A stretch of 64,000 bases of DNA from Rhopalosiphum padi (lineage: Eukaryota > Arthropoda > Insecta > Hemiptera > Aphididae). The position numbers and the translations under genes were made by a program. Under the pieces are notes generated by a model, which was not told the DNA's origin, made no database searches, and was given only the letters and a program-made list of their open reading frames with translations. Where the stretch lies: NCBI RefSeq assembly GCF_020882245.1, contig NC_083600.1, positions 9,982,001-10,046,000 on the forward strand, read 5' to 3'. Positions 25,501-39,323 of this stretch are shown one piece after another. The first letter of the stretch is position 1, and every line of letters starts with the position of its first letter.

Positions 25501-28500
25501 TTCATCTAGGCCCATCACTATATAACATGTATGTCCTTCAACACAATATATTTGAATTGAAAACATTGTTTTAAATTGTCAATAGCTTTTAGTTTTCTAC
25601 GTAGTTTTCGTATACTTATAACTAAACCTAAAAACTATTATTTTTATCATGTTATTTTAACCATATAACTAAGTATTACTTATATTAATATATTCTTTTA
25701 TATTTAGTGTAAAATAGAAAGGTATAGTTATAATAATATGACGAGTAATTTAGGTAGCTTGGACCGAGATGCTTATAATGTTTATTGATGCTAATTTTAA
25801 CAAAGTAACTAAAATAAGTCCCAAGTTAAATATTTAAATTTGAGAATGAATAGTGTTAGAATTACTCATTGAATAGTCTATTAGTCATACCATTGTCAAG
25901 GTCAATCTTATGGATATTTTTTAATTTAATTTAATGTTGGTATCGCGCAATTAAATATTATGTAATCCAATTATTGATTAATAAATGTTATGTTTTAGAT
26001 ATTTACAAAAATAATACTTAATGATATTTTTTTAAATTCTAAAGAAATATCAATCATAGATTCAAAAACTACTAAACAAACATTATTTTATGCTTTTACT
26101 TTTAAATTTTCAACCTAGAATTTAGTTTTCTTTTTGTGTTTATATTGTATAATACATTTTTATAATTTATAGTAAAAAAAAAAAAATCTAAAAAATACCA
26201 TTTTAATTCAATAGCAGAATATCTTAATATTTTCAAAATTACTACAACCCTCAAAAATAATAATTTATAAAACAACTACCAAACATTGTTTAATGAACAT
26301 TCAAAACTTCTGATTTTGTTCTCATTTATACTGAAAATCTAAAAGTGATTGAATTAAACATTTGGCGACTTCAATTCAGCCAGTTAGCTTAATTAAAATT
26401 TTATTTCTGTTTAATGTTTTATTATTATTATTATCTTTTGAATTTGAATTTGAAATATTTTAAGATGTATTTGTTAGATATTTAAATACTTATTTTCATC
26501 TGTAATCTATACTCTATTTGACATGCTTTATATCAAATTTAAAGACCATATTAATATACTTAAATTACAAATTTAAAATAGCTCATAAAAATATAAAAGG
26601 TAAAGGTATACAATCTATTAATACATTTTTTGGCATACTACATTCATAAAATATAATATTATGTTCGAATTATGGCTAACGAAACATTATTTAAAATTGT
26701 AGGTTTCAAAACTTGCTATAAAATTGTATTCTTTACGATTTTAGAAGTTTTAAAATATATTCATCTTATTATTCTAATATCTAAGTTTCTTTTCAAAAAA
26801 GTTAAAAACAGTTATGCTTTTGTTGCAAGATGTCCACCATTCTTCATCTAGTAGAAAAGAAGCGCTTTATTTTAAAATTAATATTAATATTAAATTTAGA
26901 TTTAACTGTTCTGGTTATAATGTTTTTCCGCAAAAAAATTAACTAAAGAAGAAAGACAGATTTTTATGACAACTACAATTTTAAAACATTTTTTATACTT
27001 ATAACTTTTGTTACACACTTTTTGATAGAAATTGTAAATACTGTATTAGACTATAAATTGAATTAACAAATTATTAATTATTTTTATATTAATTGAACCA
27101 TTTACCTTTAATAATGATAATAGTAGTATTTAATCATATTTATATAATTATCATAAATATACTGGAATAAAATTTTTAAAATATTAAGAAGCCGGGCAAA
27201 ACGTTGTTTTTGTAACAACTTGAAACTATGTAAAAAATGTTTTCAAAAACATGAATACTTTTTGAAATAATGAGTGTTTTGTGATAAAATAATCAGCCTG
27301 TATAGTAAATTTTCAAATCTTTTATAAATATTGAAAATTCAATAAATTTTTACAAAATTTGTAATTTCAAATGGTTATATCATTTTTTTCTGAATTTATG
27401 GTCATATTTTTTTTATTTCTTTTATTAACAACTTATGAAGAACTTTGAATTACATTTTTAAGATTATTGACAAAACGGAAAATTGTTTATTGAGATGTTT
27501 TAAAAAAAATCTTTAGTTTCTCCTTTTTGAGAAAAACATTACTAATTTTATATCCTGATCTTGAGGTTTATTTATTTATAACAACAAGTTATTGTAAATA
27601 GTGATAAGATTTTAAACGAATTATAATTTTGTATTTGTAAATGTTCGAGCGTGTATATGGGAACATACCACTCAGTTTTCACCTCGCGAACAAATACTGC
27701 TATGAAAATCTATGCATTTTTTCGTTACGAAATTTTTTTTTAACCTTCAGACCTCAAACATAAGACATATTACTGTCAACATTTGAAAAATTAGTTATTA
27801 AAATATTTTGAAAATTATAACATTTGGTGTTACATTTAACCATTGCGATCGCTCTATTCAGAATCTAATGATTTATTCGATTAGTAAACTAAAATATTTT
27901 TTTTTGCAAAGTTTTCTTAATAATAAAATGCCTTTACTAACTATAACATTAAAAAAATACATATAAGATATTCGGAAAGCATAAATTACTGTAATTTTAA
28001 TAATAAGTAGGTATAGTAATACATACTATATATTTTGGTTTATATTGAAAAACTTGTTGAAAGCTTATTATATTATATTGTTAACTATATAAGTGGAAGT
28101 TAATGATGTTTGCCTTGTTAGACAATACTTCATTGTTAATGGAGATCAAATAAATATTTACACGTGTTTTTCATTACTCATTAAATACAGTATAAAAAAT
28201 ATTTTCATATCGTAAAATATTAGAACAACTATTTACTATTCATATTTGATATGTTAAAATGGAATAAATTTGTTAAGTAATTTTTTATGGAGCATCCTAT
28301 TTAATAATATCAACAACAAATATAAATCCATAATCTTATCTTTTTTGTTAATAACTGGTATTTTTTATGATAATCTTATTAACTACGTAATATATGAGTA
28401 TATTACGTATTTTGTTACAAAATATTTTTCAAACTAAAATCTTATTGATATTATTGACATTAACAATAATTATCGTGCAATCTTTTTTGAAAATGATTCT

Positions 28501-31186
28501 CGACAAAAATCAATTTTTGTATAATAATGATTAATCATTAAATTCAAATTAAACACACCCATTAGTATTATAGTGACCCACTCGACACCTAATATACAGT
28601 TTATCATTTCCTTTATTTAAAACTGAAACTATAGATATGAGTGGATATGATAATTATGTTTATGTATCATGTATAAAGTATAATAGCAGTATAATGTATA
28701 CTGTATAGATAAAATAAACATGATTGTAATTCCAAAAAATATCTTTTAAATACGTTTTTAGACGAAAAATACTCGAAAAATATTATATTTGTTATAAAAC
28801 TAAAAAATTAACATAACTTGAAATTTAAGAAATCAGTTAACGTATGTTTTGTAATATATTATTAATTATAACTTATAAGTATACATTTATCTTACACAGT
28901 GTATACTGTATTGGCTACGCTTAATTGTTTTTAATTTTATAAACTATACTTAGTTTTAAATTATATTTTGAAATCGTTGTCTTGTAAAATTATTTAATTA
29001 ATATATATTTTTATATTTATTAATCATTATAGTATAGCGTCCGTTTTAGTGTTTTGAATGTGGGTGAATCATAGGCATTTTTTATGAAAAATATTGAATA
29101 TTTATGCGCAATATGCAATTAATGATGCAATAGTGTCAAATTATATTAATTTTAAACGTAGTTTTTGATATCAATTAAAATATCACGTAGGTTTAAGATT
29201 GCCGACTGATTTGTATTATATAACTAATCAAACTATACACTTCAAATGATTCATAGCCCATACTGTCTAAATATAACAAAATACGCCAATCAGGCAATCA
29301 GCTATTACATTTTCCTACTAGTTACTACGCAAATGTTATTTGATCTGTGAACAGTATGAAAATACATGATATTATGCTGGTATTCTGAAAATTATTTTAA
29401 ATTTTGTTTTCTCATTTCGCATAATTTATTGTAGTTATAGAAAATGCGAACATAAAGTTGTTCATTTATTTAAATTCTATTATTTTATTTCAAATCATTA
29501 GTTATCTAACAATTATTGGAATTTCATAACACTGTTGAACATAAAAAAAATTGAATTGTTAATTGCGGAGCTAGTCGAGCTCGGGGCAGGGTAAAATTGT
29601 ATTATCAGTAATATTTATATATAAATGTATAAAGAAACCAGGGCGTGCATTTTCTGGCGTCTTAATTTATGTAATAAATAAAAAAACATGCCATTAAACA
29701 AAATCCAAACCAGGAAACGGTCAAGTTATGATGGATGTTATCAATGAGCACGTAACGTGGTCATGTCATCCGTTACTAATTTACTATATTATGATTGTAA
29801 ATTAAAAAATTAATACTATTATCAATATTATTGCATTACCAGTCATCGCGCATATATTATATCTGCACTATAGCTTAGAATTATTTTCCAAGAGTTTTAG
29901 AGATGAGGTGTCTTCTTCTTACAATACAGCAGCGATAATCTGTCCGTACACCACGTAATTTTTCGGGAAATAACAAGTGCCTACTATTTCCATCGACCAC
30001 CAAAAATAAAATCTAAGTGAATAACATAATGACACTCACACGTATCTATATTAATATAAATTATAAACAACATATTATATTTAACAAGGGACCTCGCTCC
30101 TCCTGCCCTGAAATTTGGGTATATAAAAAACATAGAAGAGACCTTCAAAATATGTTAATACCATTTGCAAAAATGTAGATCAAACAATTTCCTTGTTATG
30201 AAACTGCAGTTTACCATCCAATAATTAACCTTGAACAACCTCAGCAATAATTACAAACAAAAATCTTTAAACTATGGTCAAATATGTGCACCTTCCCAAT
30301 AAAATTAAATATTTTACTCATATATTACTATTTATTATACATTATATTACATGATTAATTATTTTAAAAATGAAACACGTGATTATATAATGTTAAATCT
30401 CGAAATTAAATAAGTTAGAACCTAAACATTACAATATAAAATATATTTATTACACTTTATTTAATTTATTAATTAGATGATAGTTAATAACTAATAAGAT
30501 ATATTAAGACTTAGGTATACTAATTATAAATTGTGCTGGAAATCATCTATCATTGATAGTAAAAATAATACTTTAACTATTACCTATTACAACTATTATA
30601 AATGATGATGATGTATAAAATATTTACCTTTTGAAAATATAATAAATAGTTAACTAATGATTTTACACATTTTATAGACGCAGTGGCTGCAGCAAGTTTG
30701 GGTGAAAATATAATTGATCCTCCAAAATCATTAGGTATTGATGATGGTTTTAAAAGTGGAGCTTCTGAATGTGGTAAATCTATTGTGGCAATGGCACATC
30801 AAATGGTGTCTGGGCGGAGAGCGTATCAAGGACGTTCATCGGGTCCTCAAGATATGCTTGTCGTAGGACCATCTCCATCAATGTTGTCTAAACGACGTAA
30901 CAGCAAATCGCTCCCTGCAAGTCCTATAAGTTCACCTCCTGGATCACCGCGGTCAATTCGTAAAAATCCATATTTCACAGCACCATTTCAAGATGAATCT
31001 GGAGATAAACATGGCTCATCGTGGATATTATCAAACTTATTTTCACACAGAGCTGATTCACAAGAAGAATTATCTGATAAAGAATATAAGAAATTCCCTA
31101 AACCATTGTCTTCTAGCAATTTATCCATAAAACCCAAACCTTCAGAGCTAAGAGAGATGAATTTCTGGACACCTACATCAATGTAA
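22556..31186 (+). CDS. Ser/Pro-rich protein of unknown function (278 aa)
   Basis: Three coding exons join in frame: 22556-22629, 25125-25378 and 30678-31186. The last intron is 5.3 kb. The product starts MSSTDRSISSGFPIPQWMKS, has a charged middle (residues 25-110), and ends with a disordered tail containing KRRNSKSLPASP, SSPPGSPRS and a run of Ser/Lys segments typical of phosphorylated regulatory proteins. There is no signal peptide, membrane segment or enzyme motif. The extreme C-terminus (REMNFWTPTSM) and the W-x-L-x-x-LF motif near residue 220 faintly recall the C-terminus of p33MONOX/KIAA1191 proteins (...LNVLTPTGF). That resemblance is from memory and too short to name the gene. The start ATG is the first in a good context after an inferred noncoding exon. 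That it is a real gene is well supported by the in-frame splicing of three exons. Confidence 0.75.
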
Positions 31187-32402
31187 ACATTAAGGCTCAA
31201 CAAAAAAATGATTCGATTTATGAAGATTTTCTGCACTTTTGGTTATATTATTAATTTGTGTTTTGACATTATTTTATATGTAATACATGTATTTATCCTT
31301 ATTTTTCTTATAATCTCCTTAAATTAGTACTTGTAAAAAAAATCATTATTAATTTTAAGTTTTCATTGTTATTTTTCTTTTCCTTGTATTTATTTTATTT
31401 TAGAATATTAAGTATCAAAATAATAATGATATGAAGACAATACATAATATAGTGCGCATCTTTTATATGTATAAGATATAACTATATAAGTAATCTTTCA
31501 ATTTTAATATTCGTAATTTCTGTTCTGTCATTGTTTTTATTCTCTAATCCCTCCTAAAGTTTGTATACATTTTTTTTTTTTTTACTCGAGTATTAATATA
31601 AATCACTTTTGAACTACTGTACTATTGAACGTATGTAAATATATCATTGACATTGCCATTGTGGCATACATTTGATATTGTAATCGGCCAATTGAAAAAA
31701 TATTGTGCGAAATAACGCAGATGATATCAAGATTATGGTTATCTATTATATTATCTATTTTTAAATTAAATTATTTTGCGTATCGTATCATTGGTTTGTA
31801 TTTATAATCAATGATAACAATTTAAAAAACATAATTAATTGTTTGAATTGATGAGCTGAATTATAATATCAAAAAAAAAACTCTTTAATTATCTAAGGTC
31901 ATTGTCATCCGTCAATTTAAAATATAATACAATAATACATGTATTATAATGAAGAGAGAAAATTGTTTTTAAAATATTTTAGGAATGTTAAGTTGTTAGT
32001 ACTCCCCTGCCACAATAATTCAATTATATTTCCACATAATGGTTACCCAATATGTTAAAAATGATTAAGACCCAGTTCAATAAAAATAATATCTACACAC
32101 ATTTTGATACTGCTAGCAACAACTATTTACTAACAATAAGTAAATGTCATCATGTGTCAGTAAAAAAAAGGTATGATTCACAGAATGAAGAAACCTCCCA
32201 GTGGAGGAACTTCTAATGTATTAATTGAATGCTAAATAGATAGGGCAGCTGGATCAAGGTTAACTACTCGGTTTATTAGTACCTACCTTAGATATTCAGA
32301 TTTTTAATGTTGAAAGATTAGTAGTATTATTATGTTTTTCAAATGAAATAATTTAATACCTGGTAGTGGCTGGTACATACCTACCTACACAATATACGGT
32401 GT
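31187..32402. other. 3' region and intergenic DNA
   Basis: AT-rich with no supported gene. The first several hundred bases are probably the 3' untranslated region of the Ser/Pro-rich gene. No AATAAA hexamer is obvious close to the stop, so the transcript end is undetermined. A poly-T run occurs near 31572-31584. Confidence 0.4.
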
Positions 32403-32590
32403 TAGGGGCGTATTTAAGCAAGGGGGCCATCCTTGCCCATGGGGGGCGGCCCTTCCTCCCATTCACGTATTTTATACTTATTTTTATTATTTTATGAGAT
32501 ATTTATTTCAACTGTATGCCCCATGTACACAAATTTGAACTTTTTGTTTGTGTCCCCCCCCCCCCTAAGACATTTCTAAATACGCCTCTG
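32403..32590. mobile_element. hAT-type MITE, 188 bp
   Basis: The inverted ends are TAGGGGCGTATTTA and TAAATACGCCTCTG (12 of 14 match). The flanks TACGGTGT and TATGGTGT agree at 7 of 8 positions, a hAT-like 8-bp target duplication. The interior has G-rich and C-rich runs but no coding frame. Confidence 0.75.
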
Positions 32591-34780
32591 TATGGTGTTA
32601 TGCTAACGTCTAACAGTTTAAGTACTAAATAAATGTTATTTATAGGCATTAAGCATTTATAATGTAATCGGCGATTAACCATCGAACGGTAGCTCAAGTT
32701 AGGCGGGTAAATGCTAAATGGTAATTTATACATTATCAACATCCTAATAGTTTTTGTTCACGGCTAAAGTCCGAAATGTACGACATGATAACGTATAATA
32801 TATACTATAATAATTATCAACTATATAATAAATATCAGTTTTTAAAATCTAATTGAATACACATTATTTTATTTATTTAAATAAGTAATAATAACTAATA
32901 AGTATAAAACTATTAACACGATACACGAGAAGACAAAAGCGTTACTAAAATATGTTCACGACAATAAAATAATCATTAATCATTATCAAAGAAAGAATTA
33001 ATATTACAGCTATTATATACACACAGGACACAGTACACTGTTCTAAAAAAAAATTTTGCGTTGTTGTTTTTATAATATTTGAAACTGCCAATTTACGTGG
33101 TCACGTGGCATGAAAAAAAAAGATTTATTTTTACACGGGACTGTATCATGTAAGAGACTTCATGCTTTATCAGCTAAAAATAAATTTGTTACTTTGTTAC
33201 AAGTGCTATTTTGAATTTAATGAATATATTATAATAATAATAAAATACACGTACGGATGTACCATACATGATCTCGTCAGAAAATCCGTAGGAGTACGGA
33301 ACCAATGTAAAAATACGGCGACTTGAAATTTGCGCGTCACTTTTTGTAAACAATTTTTTCTGTGTCACTAGAATATTATAGTATTGTGTACATAAATACG
33401 TGAAGGTCAATGAACTAAACATAAAGCTTATAAATAATAATACAATAATACAATAATGATAATAATATTATAAAAACATTGAAACGTGAATTTAGTTTTG
33501 AAGTGTAAAATTTACATAGTATTTTCATATTGTAATCAATATAGTCAACACAAAAGAGCAATTTAGGGTGGAGTACTGAGATTTAAGGGTTTAACAGCTA
33601 AAATCGTTAATATTTGCACGTAATAATTAAAATATTAATTTTTTGAAATTTATAAGACATTTTTTTAGAATATTATATATAAAGCTTACAAAGTTCAGCT
33701 TAAGGCGTTTACGATGTATAATGTGTTGTGTGTAATAAACAATATTGTATATTTTATTTATATAGTAATAACTATATAGTCCACAGTACAAAGCTCGGAA
33801 CTTTAAACAAACATGCAATCCATTTATATATTATGATTAAAAGAAATCAGTAATAGGTACATTCGGTATCGTGGGTATGAATATATTTAAAAACTTTGTT
33901 CAATACAAAAGCAATTAATGGTATAACATGTAGGTTTTTTTTTAATTTTATTTTTTGACATTGATATAACAATCAATTTTCAAACTAAGTAATGGCATAT
34001 TTATAACTATTATTATTAAGCAATTCAATAAAACTGATTTAGATGTAGTAGCTGACGTAAAAAATAGCCCAGCGCGAATTGACGAGACTGAGAGCTATCC
34101 ATTAGGCCATTAGGGCATCGGACATCAAAAGCAGCAGTAGAAAAACTAAACTAAAACATCTCTGTATAAGGAATACAATAATGGCAGGACGGAATACGGA
34201 TATACCAAATTTACCTAATGTCAATGCCCATTTCATTAGAAATTTAAATTTAAAGTCTATTTATGGACTATAACGAAATTTCAAAATGTTGGGATGAGCT
34301 TATTTGCAGAAACCATTATGTTATTATCTACGAAATTAAATTTAACTACGAATGTTGTACAAGTATTATAAAAATTATTTTTATTATCATAGTTTGAAAT
34401 AAAATAAAGATTTTGATCTGATCAAGTTGTAATACTAGATTACAGATTAAGCTTATAATTCTATTTAGTTTCTACCTTTTTATCCTAGGCACAATTTAAA
34501 TTGTTTAGTCGGACAAATTTATGTTTAACAGATTTGTGTAGGTTTTGAAAAAAAAATCTTATCCATTTGAAAAATGTCATGCATTACATTTTAGATGCCT
34601 TAATAATAATTATTATATAATAAAAATGATTTTTATATGTTTCGTTGTTTTGTCATACGGAGAATAAAGAACCTTAGTTCCTCCCTAATTGTGATCAAAT
34701 TACTTATCATAAATGTTATTGTTAATAATCGAAAAATTGTATAAATTTACCATTTAGATATTAATAGAGTAAGTAAGAAC
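32591..34780. other. Intergenic DNA
   Basis: AT-rich noncoding DNA. One E-box-like GGTCACGTGGC occurs at about 33099. A short unmatched open frame of about 31 codons begins ATGGCAGGACGG at about 34181. Nothing else is supported. Confidence 0.45.
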
Positions 34781-34784
34781 TGTT

Positions 34785-35110
34785 AAATTACAATAGCAGT
34801 TTTCATAGGACAAAAGCTTTTGATACTGTAAATCATCAAATATTATTGCAGATATTTAAGATATTACAAAGTTTTGGGATTAATAATAGTTACTTATTTA
34901 ATAGAACTCAAATGGTTAAAATAAAAAACGTCACGGAAATGAATGGAAGATTGAATACGGTGCAGGTACCAGGTATATGGTGTGTTGGGTCCAATTTTCT
35001 TTGTTTTATACGTATTAAGTGAAATGGTCTCTGCTGCGCAGCAGTATAATATGTAGATGAAGCACTACATAATTATTTATTTTATCAGAAAAACCTTGTG
35101 AATCTACCAA
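34785..35110 (+). mobile_element. LINE reverse-transcriptase relic
   Basis: Plus-strand phrases KAFDTVNHQILLQ, SYLFNRTQMVKI and a later YVDE (degraded YxDD active site) match the order of conserved blocks in the palm domain of CR1/Jockey-like LINE reverse transcriptases. Frameshifts and stops are present. The sequence between them corresponds to the usual GVPQG segment but has decayed. Confidence 0.6.
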
Positions 35111-38100
35111 TGGTTGATTGGAATAATATATATATAACTAACAGTAAACAATGTTTATGACTTTTTCTATCTAAAAAACTAACATAAACTTAAATACATT
35201 AACAATACATAGCTGCACTGGCCATTGATGGAAACAACTGCAATCAAAATAGTTGTAGAAGTATACAAGTGGTGTCAAAAACACAATATATAGCCATCTA
35301 GGTATTATTAATGATAAAAATCTTAAGTGAAACTCACTTACTCACCCATCAAAAATTGAATAGGAAAGATACGTTGAATAGCTTATAAATTTTCTAATGA
35401 GGAGTTGATTATTTAGGACGTAGATACATATTTGAATTCTTTGCCATTTCAGTTTAAAAAAAAAATGTTAAAAATATAATTTATTATTGTCTGCTATTTT
35501 TAGTATTAAAATAATTTATGTTTTTCATTTTATGTCATTTTTTTTTACTTTATGTCAAAATAATTATTTAAATTACTTTATGTTTTTTTTTCATTTTTAC
35601 ACTAACTCAAGCTTAGCTTAAAAAACATAAATAATCATTTAATCTATATTTAAAAAAGTATATTATGTACTTATATTATGATTAAAAAAAATCCAATATT
35701 CTTTCTTCTAGATATCATCATAAGAATACCAGATCAAAATTCTCACTGTGAAACTGTTGCAGTTGCCGAGATCATCGCTAAACAACAATATGAAACTTGA
35801 ATAAACATTTTAATATTTTATGAACCTATTATAATTAGTATTTAATTAAAATATATAATTTCAGAATTACCTAAGGTTAAATATGTAAAACAAATGATCT
35901 GAAACAATCGACAGTTAAATTATTCATTAAGATATTTTAAGAAGTCTAAACCTAACATCAAATTATTTTAAATTTAAATATATTAAGAGTTATATGTACC
36001 TAAAATAATAATCAATAAATAACATACTAGCTTTGCATAATATTTTGACCATAGACAGCTACGTCATTAAATAACACATTCTATGTTGATAGACTTTGGA
36101 CTCCGGATTGTACAGTTAGGTATAGGTGGACAGCAATAACTGATAAGATTAATAATATCAGTATTTTATTACATAATTTTTATTCTTAAATTTTTGCATC
36201 GTTTTATAATTTAATAGTAAACTCATAAATAATAAAACCAAAATAACAAAAACAACAAAAATAATATTTTTTGTTATTATTAAATCAAAAAATAGTAATA
36301 TTTTCCAGCATTTTTCACTTAAAATTGGAAAATTACATTGGCAAGTATTAAAGTGCGTTTTAATCTTGTAACATTTAACAAAAAAAAAACAATACATTGC
36401 ATAAAATACATGACAAAAAAATAAACTTAACACAATACAAATTAAGACTGTTATAAAATAATAATCACATATTATAGTTTTGCTTTTGATAGAGAAATAT
36501 TTTAATGTTTTATTTTATAAACACCTACATAACATTAACGACAATTGTAGTAAATAATTTTAATATTATATCTCAATCAACTGTATATAATAACCATAAC
36601 TATAATAATATAATGTATAATTCTTGTTTAAAGAATATAAACTGTTTAGTTAAGTTTAAAAATAACTAAAAAAAAATTTTAAGTGGTGCTGGGTTTATCA
36701 CATACTGAACACAAACATGACACAAAATTTCATATTAATGTAAATCTATATTTTAAAAATGTTTAATATTCTTATTTTTAATGAGCATCTTCAATTTTAC
36801 AAGGGCTTATACCTGTAAAACACTTTTGAAATAACTACTTTTACAAAACTATTATAAAACTAACTCAAGTACCAGATTTTAAAACAAATACTAATTATTA
36901 ACAACTTTTGATAATACAAATACAGTTGTAATGATATTAACTATAAAGCTGATTTATTTTATAAATTCCCAAATATTTTAAATGAAATAAATAAAATTGA
37001 AATGAACCAAAGTTAAGGTTAACTATATTAAAGTAAACATTTTTAATAAACCTTAAAAATCAATAATATTAAAATTAAAGTAGACCTATAATCTGGTACA
37101 ATAAAATAACTAATTTTGATGTTTGTTTTTAAATTACAAGAAATTATAATCTTTAATATGTTGGAAGTAGCATAATATGTTTATAAATATATTATAATAT
37201 ATATATAATGCTATGTGATATAAACATAATTGCGAAGCCCAATTTAATGGAATTTAATTTAATAATCATAAAAAAAGGTTTTTTTTATTTGTTATTTAAT
37301 AAAATGAGCAAACCCGTGTTTTTATCACATTTCTCTGAGTAGGTAACTAGATTTTTCCAACAGAATCTATTAGTAACTTAACCCTTTTGAATTAAAATTA
37401 TGTACTTATTTATACAGTAAAAATTATATAAAACTAAATTAACATTTTAAAATTATTTTTATGGTTTAAGAGCAATAATACATTAAAAAAATACAATACT
37501 AAAGCAGTGATCTTTAAATGTAAAATGATCACAGATAAATATTTGTTAATTATGAATTTAAACTTAAAACCTAAATAGCATAATAAGTTAAATGTTTATA
37601 CCTTATATAATAAAGCAGATTTTAAACAAAACAAACATATTCAGTGCTATTAATTTAAATCATTAAAAAGTTTGTAATTTTATATTTATCAATATTGAAT
37701 TAATATTATTATATAACTTGTAGTAAGAGTTATGTTATTATTACAATGATCGATAATTAAATTATTTTAATAAATCCCAAATATTATTTTTAATTAGAAA
37801 TATACTTATATTATGCCATAATCAAACTAAACATTTAACTAACTAAGAGTCATATTTTGATTTAAATTGAAAATGAATCACTTCAAAGAATAAAAAATTA
37901 ATTGTTTACAGATTTGTTTCTTGATATAAAATAACATGTCAAATATCATTTTTTTTTTTTTTTTTTGTTGTTTGTTTAGTTTAAGCAAATGAAGAAATAT
38001 TAAACTGTAAAATTGACATTGATATAATTTTAAAGCTGAAATTTATCACTAATATTAAAAAAGTGCCCCTTTAAAGTAAAAAAATATAATTTTGATTATT

Positions 38101-39323
38101 TAGTGATTCACTCACATCAGAAAATCACGGTACAAAGAATATAAAATTTGTCACACAATATTTCAATCAATTCAACTTTATAATAACTTTTTTATATTTA
38201 TTATTTTCGGAGTACAAGTAAATAATATTAACTTATTTAAAAAACTAAAAATAACAGGGTACTTCTGTAATACATGTTCAAACTAAATATTGAATTTATC
38301 GCTTAGTTAAATATAGCCATTTAATATTTTAGAAACTATCAGTTTTTTTTTATACTGAATTTAGATATGATATTTTAATATTAATCAAAATTGTATTAAT
38401 TAAAAAATATATTATATATATGTAATACCCCATTAAGTGTTGTCAGACATAACCTTGATGTCACATTCTTATATTTTCCAAAAAACAGTAATTTAATAAA
38501 AATAACAAATCATATACAGAAATTTTTAATGCTTTCATAGTTGTTTTTCTCTAATTTTAAATAGCAATATTGATCTAAAATTATTGAGCTTTCAAATTTA
38601 AAAATATAACCATAATTCATATAAAATATCTAAAAATGTTATTATTTAATACCATGAATGTACATTAAATTGAGTTTTTTTTTTATATATTGTTTATATG
38701 ATTAAATAATTTTTTTTTTTTAAATTGTTTTTGTAGAAATGTATATAAATATTTTATCAACAATAAAATTACTTTAATAGTATGTCAACTTACAATGTAT
38801 TGAACAATACTGTAATGAAATGGTTCTACTCAATCAAATGTACACACACATAATCATGCAGTTAAACAATATGCCTTTTCTTAACAATATTAAACACATA
38901 ATAATTAATAAGTAATAATAACCGAACATAGTTAAACGGTAGTAAAAATATATGCTCAAAAGAGGCAAAAAATATAATAAAAATAATAATAACAAATCAA
39001 AATTATTTCGACAAAACACATAACAGTTACAATTTATAAGGATAAATCAAGTCATTAAGAATTAAAGTATCAGTAATGATACTGTTAATATTGAAAAAAA
39101 TAACATACTTTCTGGGAAGTAGTAGGATTTTATAATTGACTGAAAATTTATAATCATTAATCAATAGTATTAAAAATAAAAACAACAGATACAATAATAA
39201 CATTAATGACTCCTTTGGTGGTCAACTTAATCATAATAAGAGTTTATTGGCAATTATCTTTAATAATATCTTAACTTAATAACTTACATAAAGACTAGTT
39301 TAATGGTACTTGATTTTTGGCAA
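35111..39323. other. AT-rich DNA, including 3' region of REPTOR
   Basis: There is no gene here that I can support on either strand; the minus-strand open frames are low-complexity and Phe/Leu-rich, as expected by chance in AT-rich DNA. The part nearest 39323 must contain the 3' untranslated region of the minus-strand REPTOR-like gene; a TTTATT (AATAAA on minus) is present at about 39243. Poly-T runs occur at 37950-37966 and 38708-38720. Confidence 0.4.

Noticed and set aside
33099..33109. GGTCACGTGGC E-box as a regulatory site
   Set aside because: It lies alone in AT-rich intergenic DNA far from any start site; one short match is expected by chance.
36158..36433. Minus-strand Phe/Leu-rich frame resembling a membrane protein
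   Set aside because: Hydrophobic runs are expected from T-rich codons in AT-rich DNA. No splice context, family match or conserved motif was seen.
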